A stretch of DNA of 64,000 bases from Chloranthus sessilifolius. Lineage: Eukaryota > Streptophyta > Magnoliopsida > Chloranthales > Chloranthaceae. Below the pieces are notes generated by a model that saw only the letters and a list, made by a program, of their open reading frames with translations, searched no databases and was not told the origin of the DNA. Numbering within the stretch: position 1 is the first letter of the stretch; the number at the start of each line of letters is the position of its first letter. Of this stretch, positions 1 to 10,049 are shown piece after piece. The translations under genes and the position numbers were made by a program. The stretch is taken from assembly GCA_021018995.1 (NCBI GenBank), contig CM037584.1, forward strand, positions 149,685,317-149,749,316, read 5' to 3'.

Positions 1-600
1 AAATGCATTTGTTTTATTTCTCTATTTCCAGTTGCCAAGGAATTAGCTTCTCCCGGCCCAATCAGCTCGATTTAAGTGAGCTTTATCGTGCGAAAGTTCA
101 CAAAATAACTAACGATTTCACGATGAACGATCAAATAATAATGCAAATGGAAGAAAATCAAGCACAAACACACAAAAGACAATATTTACGTGATTCGGTA
201 CATACAAAAGACAAAAGACAATATCTACTATATTGATGTTCACACAAGAACACTCAAATCTCACTAAAGCTCTCCTTAAAATCCTAGATAGATTTTCTAA
301 AGCTTTACAATGATATCTCTCTCACACAAAGGTACTAATTCGTTCATGAGTTTTCCCTTATATAGAAGTTTTGAATGCTTCTAACCTAAGAGAAACTGAT
401 CAAAAAACGAAATTTGCACATAACTTAGACGTCGCGGGTCGCTTGAGCGACAATTAAAGTCACTCGTGCGACTTATATCCGAAAGTTTACTTCTTTGATC
501 CGTGCCCCAGTAGTTCGAGCGAGAACCAAACTCGCTCGAACGACTTTAACCCGTAAGTTCGGCCTTGAAGAGTGCACAACTCGCTCGAGCGGATTTGGCT
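1..600. other. Unassigned repeat-like DNA, possibly an old LTR remnant
   Basis: No convincing gene. A TTACGTGATTCGGTA stretch (about 186-200) resembles a motif common in plant copia-type LTRs, and 420-600 repeats short TCGAGCGA / TCGCTCGA words on both strands. The short reading frames have no recognisable domain. No boundaries or target duplication were found, so this is only a weak suggestion of a degraded element. Confidence 0.2.
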
Positions 601-947
601 CGAGTGTCCAAGTTAGAGTTAGAGCCAATAACAACAAGCTTCGGGCTAAGGTGTTGGCTAGCTCAAGTCGGGTTCGGGCTAAGGTGTTTGCTCGATTAAT
701 CGAGCTTAGGCTCGGCCTGATTATTAATCGGGATGGTTAGTTTTGATTTTTAAGCCCGATTTTTTATCGGGCCATTCAAGCCCGACCCGCCAGTTAATTA
801 TGGCCGGGTTCAGGTTAAGGCATTAGGCCCGACTGCCTAAGCTTTGCCAGCCTTGATTATTAAATGGGCTGACTCATGCCCAATTTTGTAGCCCACTTAG
901 GAACCGGGCTGTTTGAAACCCGTCCGAACTGACCCATTGACACTCCT
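601..947. mobile_element. Possible hAT-like MITE rich in GGGCC / GGCCCGA words
   Basis: The right end reads GACACTCCTA and the left end CGAGTGTCCA, giving weak inverted ends of the GAGTGTCA type seen in some plant hAT MITEs. The interior is dominated by CGGGC/GCCCG words. No convincing 8-bp target duplication was found, so the call is tentative. It could instead be a decayed fragment of a larger hAT element. Confidence 0.3.
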
Positions 948-1037
948 ATCTCTATTCCAAATGAACCATAAGGGTTATTTGATCAGCTGGACTTTCAAGT
1001 TGCAGATTATGCACATGTTGTCTTCCATACCTAGATC

Positions 1038-1366
1038 TAGGGGCGCAATTTTTTACCTGAAACCCAAACCAACCACAAAATCGAGAAAATTGAACCAGGG
1101 TAAACCGGCCCAAAAACCGATTTAGACCGAACCAATCCAAATTGATTCTAGTTCGGTTTGGTTTCTGTTTTGAGTGGCGAAAACTGAAAACCAATTACGA
1201 AAGATAAGAAAAGAAAATCCCAAGAAACCGATAATAGCTTAAAAATAAATAAAATCACCAAACCGAACTGTAAAAAACTGTAAAAAATAACAGAAACCGA
1301 ATCAATTCGTTTCCGGCTGAACGGAAACAAAAACCGAACTTGCACTCATACCAACTTGCACCCCTA
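1038..1366. mobile_element. hAT-like MITE, about 329 bp
   Basis: The ends are inverted: TAGGGGCGCAA at 1038 and TTGCACCCCTA ending at 1366. They are flanked by an 8-bp imperfect duplication, CCTAGATC (1030-1037) and CCATGATC (1367-1374), 6 of 8 matching. The interior is rich in AACCGAACC / GGTTCGGTT words. Eight-base duplications and this type of end are typical of hAT-family non-autonomous elements. The overlapping reading frames (952-1345, minus) are low-complexity shadows of this repeat. Confidence 0.65.
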
Positions 1367-1374
1367 CCATGATC

Positions 1375-1810
1375 TACGGCCTCATGTCGGTCACATACAA
1401 TGTAGTATTAAGTACCATCTTCGGTACGCAAAAGTACACACTAGAAAGAAGAAAAAGTAGAAAGGGTCAAAGGGGGTCAGAGCAATTTTGAGTAATTTGG
1501 GAAAAGTTAGGAGGATTTCTGTTTAGAAAATAAGGTAAAAGTAGGGGGGTGAAGAAGTTTTCCCTTGCACCCATGTCATTGCTGCGTTTACGGTGAGAGC
1601 ATATCTATTTATATTTATATTTATTTATATTTTTTAATTTTTTGGTATTTTATTGGAAAGATCTAGGCATGCAAGACAAAAATGTGAAACAAATGTGACC
1701 TTTATTAATAGGTCAATGGGAGCTAGCTTACCTTAGGCCTAAAATAAAATCATCACCATTGCACTTTTTGTGCCATGTGGTAAAACCTTTTTCTTTTAAG
1801 GAAATTTATA
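1375..1810. other. AT-rich intergenic sequence, nothing recognised
   Basis: Contains purine-rich stretches, an ATATTTAT-rich tract near 1605-1645 and no reading frame of note. No gene, terminal repeats or duplication seen. Confidence 0.5.
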
Positions 1811-1995
1811 GGGTTTTTTTTGCATACACACCCTTGTTATGGTAATATTATAAGAAACCTCATGAGTTATGAGCATTTATTCTGCAGCCCCTATTTTTGT
1901 GTTTCTGTTTCATATAATCCCTTGCCATTAACTAGCCGTGAGTTTATGGACGAAAAGCCTATTTTGCCCTTAATAAAATCAATATTTTAAAAGTA

Positions 1996-2128
1996 TCACC
2001 ATTCTAAAAGGCCCTTCATTCATCTATATTTACAAGTCATGCCATTAAAGTTTATCACCATTCTAAAAGGCCCTTCATTCACCTTTATTTACAAATCATG
2101 CCATTATAATTTACCACTATTCTAAAAG
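1996..2128. repeat. Tandem repeat, unit about 58 bp, about 2.3 copies
   Basis: The words ATTCTAAAAGGCCCTTCATTC, ACAAGTCATGCCATTA and TTTATCACCATTC recur in order. The third copy is cut at its TTCTAAAAG by the foldback MITE, and its remainder (GGCCCTTCATTCACCC) resumes at 2545. This shows the repeat existed before the MITE arrived. Confidence 0.8.
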
Positions 2129-2535
2129 GAGTACTTTTAAATCCACCAACAAAATCTTTGAGTTCACCCATGGTGAAACACATCGACTGCATTGAATCAA
2201 ACGATGGAGATTTTTTATCATCCCAATCTTTCATGAGATCGATCTTTAGATCATGGATGCACCATCAGACGGTCGACTTTTTATTTCATGTAGTACACAC
2301 CCCTAAAAGTGACCTTAATAACAATTTTAAGCATGCACGTGATGTTAAGGTCACTTTTATGAGATGTGTGCCACGCGAAATAAAATACTGCTCGTCTAAT
2401 GGTACGATCATGATCTCAAGATCCATCGTGTGAAAGATTGGGAGGATAAATGATCTCCATTGTTCGATTCAATTCAATCAATGTGTTTCAGCGTGGGTGA
2501 ACTTAAAGATTCAGTGTGTGGATTTAAAGGTACTC
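2129..2535. mobile_element. Foldback MITE (Mutator-like), 407 bp
   Basis: Two long inverted arms (about 2129-2305 and 2345-2535) start GAGTACTTTTAAATCC and end GGATTTAAAGGTACTC. Inside, GTTCACCCATGG, CATCGACTGCATTGAATC and AAAAGTGACCTTAA are mirrored. A perfect 9-bp duplication TTCTAAAAG lies at 2120-2128 and 2536-2544. Nine-base duplication plus long inverted repeats point to a Mutator-like non-autonomous element. It has no coding capacity; the 2158-2433 reading frame is a shadow of the left arm. Confidence 0.85.
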
Positions 2536-2897
2536 TTCTAAAAGGCCCTTCATTCACCCATCAGATTCAAGACTCATCAGATGGGTGATTCTCCCATTAA
2601 AGAATGCCAACGTGTTATGACCCGGATCAAAGGAGGGCCATTCGATGGCTTTAAGTACTGTGGAGCACCGAGCCCCATATGAGTGCTCTACACTCAAACC
2701 CAACTCACTCATATTTAAGAAACTTCACAATTATACTTAGACCCGTCTATCAGCTAGCAAATCTAGTGTATTTTTTTTTAGTAAACAAAAACCTACCGAT
2801 TAATGCCCACGATCCTCTAATTTCAGAAGGAAATTTGGAGTCTTTGGACTCTTTCCTTCTCGGCGATCATTGCGCAATGTAAACCTTCACCTCGTAT

Positions 2898-2905
2898 CTA
2901 TAAAT
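2898..2905 (+). promoter_or_regulatory. TATA box of LTR A
   Basis: TCTATAAAT lies about 290 bases before the donor-like site at 3193 and is followed by a pyrimidine-rich leader (CCCTTTCCTCCTTC). This is the expected layout of an LTR promoter. Confidence 0.55.
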
Positions 2906-3368
2906 TCCAAAATCCCTAGCCCCCTTTCCTCCTTCATCCATCTCTTCCATTTCTTCCTCTCGGCAATAACGCAGTCGACTCTTCTTCCTATCGCGTTTAA
3001 TTAAGCACCCGCCGAACCACGCAGCCGACTTTTCTTCCTATCGCGTTTAATCAAGCACCCGCCGAACCACCACCGAAACCACATCGTCGAATCGACGCGT
3101 GGGCTGCCGCTGCATCTCCCGCATTGCCGAAACGACGCGTCGAGTGTTGTGTCGCCGAATCGATCGAAATCAACCCGTGCACGCTCCGACAGGTGGGTGC
3201 CCCTCGATCAATCTTAATATATGTAGTTCTATTTTTTTTTTATAAAGAAAAACTATGTTGTAAAAAAGAAAAAAATAAAAATAAAAATCCATTAATGGAG
3301 CTCTCGTGTAGACCAAGTAGTTGAGGAAGTTTAGAATATATAAATAAATAAAATAGATATGTGATATC

Positions 3369-3396
<28 letters not shown>
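3369..3396. repeat. (TA)n microsatellite
   Basis: About 14 TA dinucleotides inside LTR A. With the tracts at 3667-3714 and 4397-4438 it marks a block (3340-4440) unlike the other LTRs of this type. Confidence 0.9.
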
Positions 3397-3399
<3 letters not shown>

Positions 3400-3666
3400 T
3401 GCTATGTGTAGATGTGCTTTTATACATTTGATGGATATACGATGGCCCACAAGGGAAACCAAACCCTTCATCAACTCCTTCTCCATCTATCGGCCTCTGC
3501 AACAGAGACCACACACTTGGGTCTTGTAAAATGATGAGTATTAATAATATATATAAATACATAGTTTTACATACAGATAAACATAAATATAGATTTGTAT
3601 GAGTGTCAGTTGTACTTGAGCCAAGACCCAACCTCTTCTTCTCCACTGGTTCTCTTGTTAAGATGA

Positions 3667-3714
<48 letters not shown>
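3667..3714. repeat. Compound (AT)n(AG)n microsatellite
   Basis: An AT run passes directly into an AG run. Shorter AG tracts follow at 3900-4020 and 4260-4360. The minus-strand reading frame over this tract is an artefact of low complexity. Confidence 0.9.
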
Positions 3715-3719
<5 letters not shown>

Positions 3720-4394
3720 TACTGATTTGCAAATACGATCATCATGCTTATATACAAACCATTATATCTGTGAACTTAACTATGGAGCCAAGCTCCTTTA
3801 ATTTCAACCCCTTCTCCTCTTGACATCCACGTCTCTGTAACAGAGACTATCAAACCCAACAACAAAAAGAAAAACTTTGTATATATATGTATATATATTT
3901 ATAGGGAGAGAGAGATATGTAATATTTGTAGATACTATTTAACGTTTACATTATAAGAAAGAATTTAGAGAGAGACCTTGATTTTTAGGAGAAAGTTAGA
4001 GAGAGAAAGAGAGTGAGACTTACCTAACCTCCCAAGCTCTCCACGAATTCTCCTGCAAAATTTTTAAAACAATAAATGCATGTATATGTTATTATTCACT
4101 AGTACAAATGCATAGGCTTAGTTAGGAATTTGGGTGGGTGCTGAGCAATGAACCTGATATCTCTGTTAAGCTCTTCTTCTACCTTGCTCCTACTCTTTGC
4201 ATCAAAGTTAATAAAGGGTACAGGAAGCAGTATATATGTAAGTAATATATGTATATATGCATAGAGAGAGAGAGAAAGAGATGGCTAGAAAAAGAAACAA
4301 ATCAGTTGAAAATTTAGAATAAGAGAGGACCCAACTAAAATATAGAGAGAGAGAGAGATGTCAGAGAGAAGTTCTCAAGTGTCACTGGTTTGGC

Positions 4395-4396
<2 letters not shown>

Positions 4397-4438
<42 letters not shown>
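4397..4438. repeat. (AT)n microsatellite
   Basis: About 21 AT dinucleotides. The following sequence (GGGCGTCGGCCCGACTAAACG, 4468 on) returns to LTR-like composition. Confidence 0.9.
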
Positions 4439-4440
<2 letters not shown>

Positions 4441-6543
4441 GTTTCGGGATGGGATAAGATGAATTTCGGGCGTCGGCCCGACTAAACGCCGGCAATTTCA
4501 GAGATAGCTTGCTCGGGCCAACCATTGTAGTTTGGGTACTTTGGAGAATTTACTCGATATGGGTAACTTGGTGCAACCATTCTTTGGCACCATTAGATTT
4601 AAATAAAATAGATTATAGTTGAACCTTATGGGCCCAACCCAAGAAATGGTGTAGATATGGTCCGTCTCTATAAAGTGAATATCTCGGGACATCTAACGGT
4701 CCAGAACCCGAGATATCGAAACACAAATCAAGAAATTGAACCTCCATTTGGACACTACTGATCTTGTAAGGATTGACCGTTAGATCTGAGACCTTAGAAG
4801 CTGAAATAAATTGGGCCCAAAGACCTAATACCTTAGAATCATCTTTCTTAAATATCTGATGGTTCAGATCCATTCAATCTGATCGCCACATGGTAGGTAT
4901 ACTAAGTGTGCATGTGACTCCTAAATTTTGTGAAAGGTTGACCGAAGGATCTAGTGTGCTAGAGGGTGAATTAGGATCGGGACAAAAAGAACCAACCTTA
5001 TGTAAAATTTTATCGTCTGACCATCAAATAGTTCAGATTAGATGATAGATGACTCAAAGTTCATATCTTCTTATTTTAGCTTTAGGTGTCACATGGAATA
5101 ACGCCATGAACTCCCTTTGACCCTTAATTTTTTTTAGAATCAAGGCCCAACTAGCTCATAGGACCAACTTCAAAACGATCTCAATAGTAACACAATGTAA
5201 TCTAATGGATCAGAAAAGGGCCACTAAAATTTTGAGGACGCGTTTTGAGACCCGCAAGTTTGAAAGATTTGATAAGGGATATAAACCCGTGTATAATCAA
5301 GGGGATTATTTGGCCCGTCTTTTTGATCCACTCTTGGGTCAAAACTAGAAAAAGGTCTCGACACACAGACCACTTAGAAAAGTTTAAGAACCATAGGCCC
5401 GATCAATCTCTAAGCAATCTAACGGCCCATGAAGGTTTCTCCAAAAATTTTATATGAAATATCTGTTCTTTTCAAATTTTAATTATTATTTTATATTCAC
5501 AAGTATGTAAGGTGTATGAAATAGTTTCGTTTGGCCAAGTTAGTCCTTTCATCATATTGCATGCACCACATAGAAAAATCACGATAGGGCATACGCATAA
5601 TTAAAAAGAAATAAGCTATGTCACACGACTTTTAAGCCTTCGTCATAGTGAGGTTTCCGTCACGATCACGTGAAACTTGAAATGTAGGCATCCATGTACG
5701 GATGCAATACCTCTATGGGAGTATGGGCTGTTACACGAAGTATATCCAGGTTACTACGGAACTCGTCCCTTGGAAAGTATAATTTTGTAAATCTTATCGC
5801 ACCGTGGCTCATTTCAAATTAAGTTTTAAGCAAACGATAAGGAATGATATGTAAGATAAGGTAAGCTACGAATACGGATAAGTTATGTTGTGAAGGCCAG
5901 CAAAATACATATTAAGTTTCTACACGTGCCATGTCTTGCGTGCCACCGCAAGATCCAACGTCTGTAGCCAAGACGGGTCTTAAGGACAATACGCTACGAC
6001 AGTGTCCCGAACGTAAGGGGACACTGATTTAAAAGCATGCAACCTCATCGGGCTGGATGATGGTATACGTTATGATATGAAGGTTAGGTGGTTATCTACA
6101 CGTGGACCTTGCATGATAGGCTCGAGCAGCGGCCCTGGCACAGGTCGTATACGTAAATTAAGTAAGATGCGAAGTACGTTGTATAGGCGTATGGAGCAAT
6201 ATTAAGTTTTAAGATATGCCATATAGGATAAGTCGACAAAGCAGACACAAAAAGAGATCAGAACTTGATGCATCATATTCATTTCATATTATGTCAGGTC
6301 TTTCCATTTTATGTTATGTCTTTTCTTTTTATGCTATATTTTCAGTTTTGATATGATAGATATGAGATCTTAGATATTTTTTTTTGTAATCGTCTATAGC
6401 TGTTTGGTTTATTTCAAAATGTACCGCAACTCAAGCGATTGCACACACGATCACCTGGGTATTTTATGGTGGATCAATTGTGCAACCTGCTGAGTTTACG
6501 TCACTGAGTAAACTCACCCCCTCCCCAAAACTAACAGTTGCAG

Positions 6544-6671
6544 GTGAGAACTCTGATTTTTTCATCATTGACGATGGGGATGCTGTTATGCCTAATGCGG
6601 CTCATGAGAGTGAGGACGTCGGCTACCATCTGGACGAGGGAATAGATCCGGCGGACTACTTTGAGCATTGA
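6544..6671 (+). CDS. LTR A terminal mini-exon (acidic tail reading frame)
   Basis: After the acceptor CAG at 6541-6543 an open frame runs to TGA at 6669-6671. It is acidic (GENSDFFIIDDGD..., ending DEGIDPADYFEH). The exon opens on the second base of a GGT codon, the same phase as in LTRs F and A2. The ending is the least like the others: D-P-A-D-Y-F where the relatives have D-x-P-x-E-F-Y-P. The same frame is open upstream from an ATG at 6480, so an unspliced origin is possible. No known domain. Function unknown; a chance leftover of the LTR leader is possible. Confidence 0.35.
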
Positions 6672-7028
6672 GAGATTCTTTAGTTATAGTTTTTATTATT
6701 TTCAGGGGAGACTTGTTATTAGATACTTTTATTTTTCAGTACCACTTTTGAGTTTCCGTTGGGACTGTTTTATCCAACGTAAAACCTCAGTTTGCTTTCG
6801 ATTATAGATGCATGGTTAGGATTTATCACTTAATTAATGTCATCTACGTTTTCCGCTGTTGATTTTTTGAGTCATTTATTTTTAAATGATACTATTAAAT
6901 GCCTTGATCCATATGCTAAATCGATATAAGAATTATGTGTATGTCTGCTTATCACCTTAGCAAGCGTGCGGTGTCATAACATTAAATTTTAGGCCCTCGA
7001 GGTCGGGTAAGGATTATGGGTCGTGACA

Positions 7029-7165
7029 CAACGTTTGGATGAATACTCAACCAATGGAGGATTTGTGGCACACGATGCAATTATTCTTGAAAAGAAAACC
7101 TTCAATCTACGTGTTCCACTCAAAATACTCGTTCCTCCAATTTCCTATATGATTCAAGACCCATT
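7029..7165. other. Host DNA of the outer MITE, right of solo LTR A
   Basis: Continues the sequence interrupted at 2612 by solo LTR A (AATGCCAACG | TTTGGATGAATACTC). A short open frame spans 7023-7217, but its start lies in the LTR end and it runs into the next foldback, so I do not call a gene. Confidence 0.5.
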
Positions 7166-7795
7166 TTTAGGAATTGGATTACTTAACCGCATCTGCTTCC
7201 ATCCACCGAATCTTTAAGTTCACCCATGCTAAAACACATTGATTGCATTGAATAAGACGATGGAGATCGTTTAGGCATACCATTAGACGATCAGTGCTTT
7301 ATTTCGTGGCACACATCTCAGAAAAGTGACCTTAACATCACATATACGGTTGAAATTAATTTTAAGGTCATTTTTTTGGATGTGTACCACATGAAATAAA
7401 AAATCAACCATCTGATGGTGCTACCATGATCTCAAGATCCATCGTGTGAAAGCTTGGGACGATAAACAATCTCTATCATCCGATTCAGTGCAATCAACCG
7501 TCTGATGGTGCCACCATGATCTCAAGATCCATCATGTGAATGGTTGGGACAATAAAAGACCTCCATCGTCCAATTCAATGCAGTCAACTGTTTGATGGTG
7601 CCACCGTGATCTCAAGATCCATCGTGTGAAAGGTTGGGACGATAAACGATCTCCATCGTCCGATTCAATGCAGTCAATGTTTTTCAGCATGGGAGAACTC
7701 AAATATTTGGTGGGTGGATTTAAAACTATTCTTTTTTGTAAGTGGAGGGGTGGATTTAAAATTAGTGGAGGGGTGGATTTAAAATTACTCTTACC
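7165..7795. mobile_element. Second foldback MITE of the 2129-2535 family, expanded
   Basis: Carries the family words TTTAAGTTCACCC, ACACATTGATTGCATTGAAT, AAAGTGACCTTAA on the left and ATCTCAAGATCCATCGTGTGAA, GATTCAATGCAGTCAATG, GGTGGATTTAAAA on the right as mirror images. The right arm is enlarged by a 90-bp tandem triplication. The GTGGATTTAAA end is itself repeated three times (7715-7794). The left boundary is uncertain and no target duplication was found. Confidence 0.6.
7407..7676. repeat. 90-bp tandem repeat, three copies, in the foldback right arm
   Basis: Copies start at 7407, 7497 and 7587. Each begins ACC/ACT-x-TCTGATGGTG (TTTGATGGTG in the third) and ends TTCA(A/G)TGCA(A/G)TCA. A simple local expansion of one arm of the foldback. 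Confidence 0.9.
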
Positions 7796-8189
7796 ATGTG
7801 TAGAGGGTGGCAATTTAGTAATTTAATTTTAAAAATGATAAATATGGTATTTAAGCTATTCTTTAACGGGTGGTTAAACATTTAAAGTAGCATCCGTTAA
7901 AGAGGGTGTTTTATAAACACCAAAATGCTAACTCAGGGGGTTTAAAGCAAATATCTATAACTGGGGGGGTTATTTGTAATATCAATATAACTCAGGGGGT
8001 ATTTGCAAAAAACCCAAATTAAAATTATCCAAGTAGCTAAATGCTATATGAATATCACTCATAAAAATTATGATTACCTGAAAGTTTAAATTATTCGATG
8101 TAGGAAATTTAATAGGACCATTAAAAATACGTCAGTTTCATATTGCATAGTTTTTGGCTACACAAAGGTCATAAAATGTTGGATACCTT

Positions 8190-8570
8190 TGTTTGTGCTT
8201 ACATTCGAAACCCTTTGAAAATCATTGATTGCTTCGAATCTAACAATGGAAATGATTTTTTCAATGAAATCTTCAGCCCGATGGATCTTGAGACCATGAA
8301 TGTATCATAGACGGATAATATTTTATTTCATGTGGCACGAATGTTCAAAATGCGGCCCTAAAATCATATGGTACACATTACACTCAAATGTGATTTTAGG
8401 GTCATTGTTTTAGGATCAGTGCCATGTGAAATCCGAAAATGATTGTCGGATGGTAGAATCATGATCTCCATATTTAATCTATGGAAATTAGGGTGAAAAA
8501 TAACCTCCATCATCTGATTCCAAGCAATCAATGGGTTTCAAGGGATTTCGATTGTAGGTGCTTTCAATAA
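8190..8570. mobile_element. Third, diverged foldback element
   Basis: Left words GTGCTTACATTCGAAACCC, ATCATTGATTGCTTCGAATC and CCCTAAAATCA reappear inverted on the right (TGATTTTAGGG, GATTCCAAGCAATCAATGGG, GGATTTCGATTGTAGGTGC). The structure and spacing are those of the 2129-2535 family but the ends differ. No clear duplication found. Confidence 0.55.
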
Positions 8571-8657
8571 ACTTATAGGCGTAAATAGAGGTACCCTAAG
8601 ATGTTCGGCCACTTCGGTAACTTGAGTCAATACAATTGCGTTCAACTTGTCACCAAA

Positions 8658-9325
8658 TGTAACGACCCAGATTTTTCTAAATTAATTTTGTGGTGTTAGA
8701 TATATTTTGCACCGTGAACGATGCTAGTGCTCCACACCGAAACCTAACCTATTCGAGAAAAACCCTTATATTTATTTCTATTAATAATTGAAACAAATGG
8801 TATGATAACCTACTGGTTAGAGGCTTATATTATAGATAAGAGGTCTAAAGATTAAACCTTGACACTTTGAGAATTTCTTAAAAGAAGTCTCTGCTCCTTA
8901 TTTTTTTCTTTTCTTAAAAAACCCTAGTCGTCAAAATCTTCTTCTCTAGCCACCTTTTTCTAAAGCCTACCTAATCTCTTCCCCAAAAACCTTTGGTGTG
9001 TTCTTCCACAAAGAACACCGTGTGCCATTTTGCGCCATCAAGATCAAGGAGGAAGAAGACAATGTAATCGTGGACGGACAATCGTATGGACGTCGATCTC
9101 TATCATATTAATTGCCGTTGAATTGTCGTCATGCTTCAAGAGGTGGGTACCCATCTATCCATCTCGTTCTTCTTAAATTCCGTCGTGTAGGATACGATTC
9201 GATTGTGTATCGACGGGCAAATAAAATACACCATAATTTTATGATTGTTATAGAAATCACTATTTGATAAGATGATTAAATCTTTTTATTATTATTTATT
9301 TAGTTTTGTTTCGGATATTTATTTT
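8658..9325 (+). mobile_element. LTR 'B', first segment (chromovirus-like)
   Basis: Starts TGTAACGACCCAG after CCAAA (8653-8657, probable duplication whose partner lies outside the window). The leader AAACCCTAGTCG... leads to a donor-like AAGAG|GTGGGTACCC near 9142-9147, exactly as in LTR A. Cut at 9325 by A2; continues at 17896 and 53155. No coding region of B is in the window. Confidence 0.65.
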
Positions 9326-9625
9326 TGTGACATCCCTGATTTTTCCGATACATTTTTTTTTCCTTAACAACACGGATACTCGAGAAAATCGAACCATCGG
9401 GCCGTATAGATTACAATCCGATAATAGAATACTTGGTATATCCACAAGATACGAAAATCAAAGCAGATAATACATATGACATAATTAGAATCTTCAATTT
9501 TAATATTCAACATGTACAGTAACTAAAACAAATCACCGGTGATGTACAATATGTTTATAATAACACGAATGTACCAAGCCCAAACTTACCAAAATCTATA
9601 ATGTACTAAATCTATATTCCCTGAA

Positions 9626-9717
9626 TTAGGGGTACAAATTCGTAGGCAGAAGATCCTCTTCTTCCGGTACGTAGTTTGGATCTTCCTCAAAGCCAAGATC
9701 CCAGTCAATACCTACAC
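9626..9717 (-). CDS. A2 LTR terminal mini-exon (acidic tail)
   Basis: On the minus strand, acceptor GTCACAG (9718-9724) is followed by an open frame to TAA at 9628-9626. It reads VGIDWDLGFEEDPNYVPEE..., ending LPTNLYP. The motif EDP-N-Y-V-P-EEE and the NLYP tail match SDPDYQPE...DEFYP in LTR F and DSDYIPEED...EEFFP in LTR D. The exon enters on the second base of a GGT codon. The upstream donor (MDR-G, GATCGAG|GTAAGA at 11449-11448) has the matching phase, so here a spliced frame would stay open across the join. No known domain; function unknown. Confidence 0.4.
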
Positions 9718-9829
9718 CTGTGACATAGTCGGTGTGAGCTAAGAGTCTAAGCTCAGTAGAGAAAAGTGGATACCAATATACATCTCATCAGTCATGTATA
9801 GATTCAAAGAAAAAGATCAAAGCATTTTC

Positions 9830-9965
9830 ATATCAAACCCAAAACTGATTTCAAAGGCATTTTCTTGTCAAAATTGAAACTGATTTCAAAGGCATTTTCT
9901 TGTCAAAATCGAAACTGATTTAGAAGGCATTTTCTAGTCAAAACTGAAATTGATTTTAAAGTTTT
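9830..9965. repeat. Tandem repeat, about 35 bp, about 4 copies
   Basis: AAACTGATTT(C/A)AAAGGCATTTTCTTGTC recurs four times. The same block is in the right LTR (about 15230-15400) with a different copy pattern. Confidence 0.85.
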
Positions 9966-10049
9966 TTCGCACTAAAGAAAACATCCTATCAAAATAGGGT
10001 GTCTTATTCATGTTCATGTCAAAAAGGAAAGTAATTTACTAAGTTGATT

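Larger units (their letters stand above)
3193..6543 (+). other. Putative LTR-internal intron of LTR A
   Basis: Donor GACAG|GTGGGT at 3193 and acceptor TTGCAG|GTGAG at 6543. A donor-like site after the leader and an acceptor after a TTAGCTCACC / AAACTCACCC block recur in LTRs D, F and A2; LTR B shows the same donor (AGAG|GTGGGT near 9142-9147). Splicing is inferred from these signals only. Confidence 0.4.
2613..7028 (+). mobile_element. Solo LTR 'A', 4.4 kb, chromovirus-like
   Basis: Begins TGTTATGACCCGG and ends GGGTCGTGACA. It is flanked by a perfect 5-bp duplication CAACG (2608-2612, 7029-7033), so both ends are precise. The start matches the TGTAACGACCC / TGTAATATCCC / TGTGACATCCC starts of LTRs B, D, A2 and F in this window. 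It has a TATA box, a splice-donor-like site and a terminal mini-exon (separate entries). No internal region remains, so it is a solo LTR left by LTR-LTR recombination. It is about 1.3-2.2 kb longer than its relatives here; the extra length is partly the microsatellite-rich block 3340-4440, which may be a further unrecognised insertion. Confidence 0.85.
1811..8015. mobile_element. Outer Mutator-like MITE split by later insertions
   Basis: The left end GGGTTTTTTTTGCATACAC (1811) is mirrored at the right end, where GGGGGTATTTGCAAAAAACCC closes at 8015. Flanks AAATTTATA (1802-1810) and AAATTAAAA (8016-8024) match at 7 of 9, compatible with the 9-bp duplication of Mutator-like elements, but they are AT-rich and so weak evidence. 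Inside sit the 2129-2535 MITE, solo LTR A and the 7165-7795 foldback. Related words (CTCAGGGGGT, ACACCC) recur near both ends. The original element may have been about 1 kb. Whether both ends belong to one insertion is an inference. Confidence 0.4.

Noticed and set aside
3368..3757. 129-codon minus-strand frame
   Set aside because: Runs through (TA)n and (AG)n microsatellites, producing Tyr-Ile and Ser-Leu runs. No coding evidence.
7023..7217. 64-codon frame spanning the right end of solo LTR A
   Set aside because: Its start codon comes from the LTR terminus and duplication and its end lies in a foldback MITE, so it is not a continuous gene.
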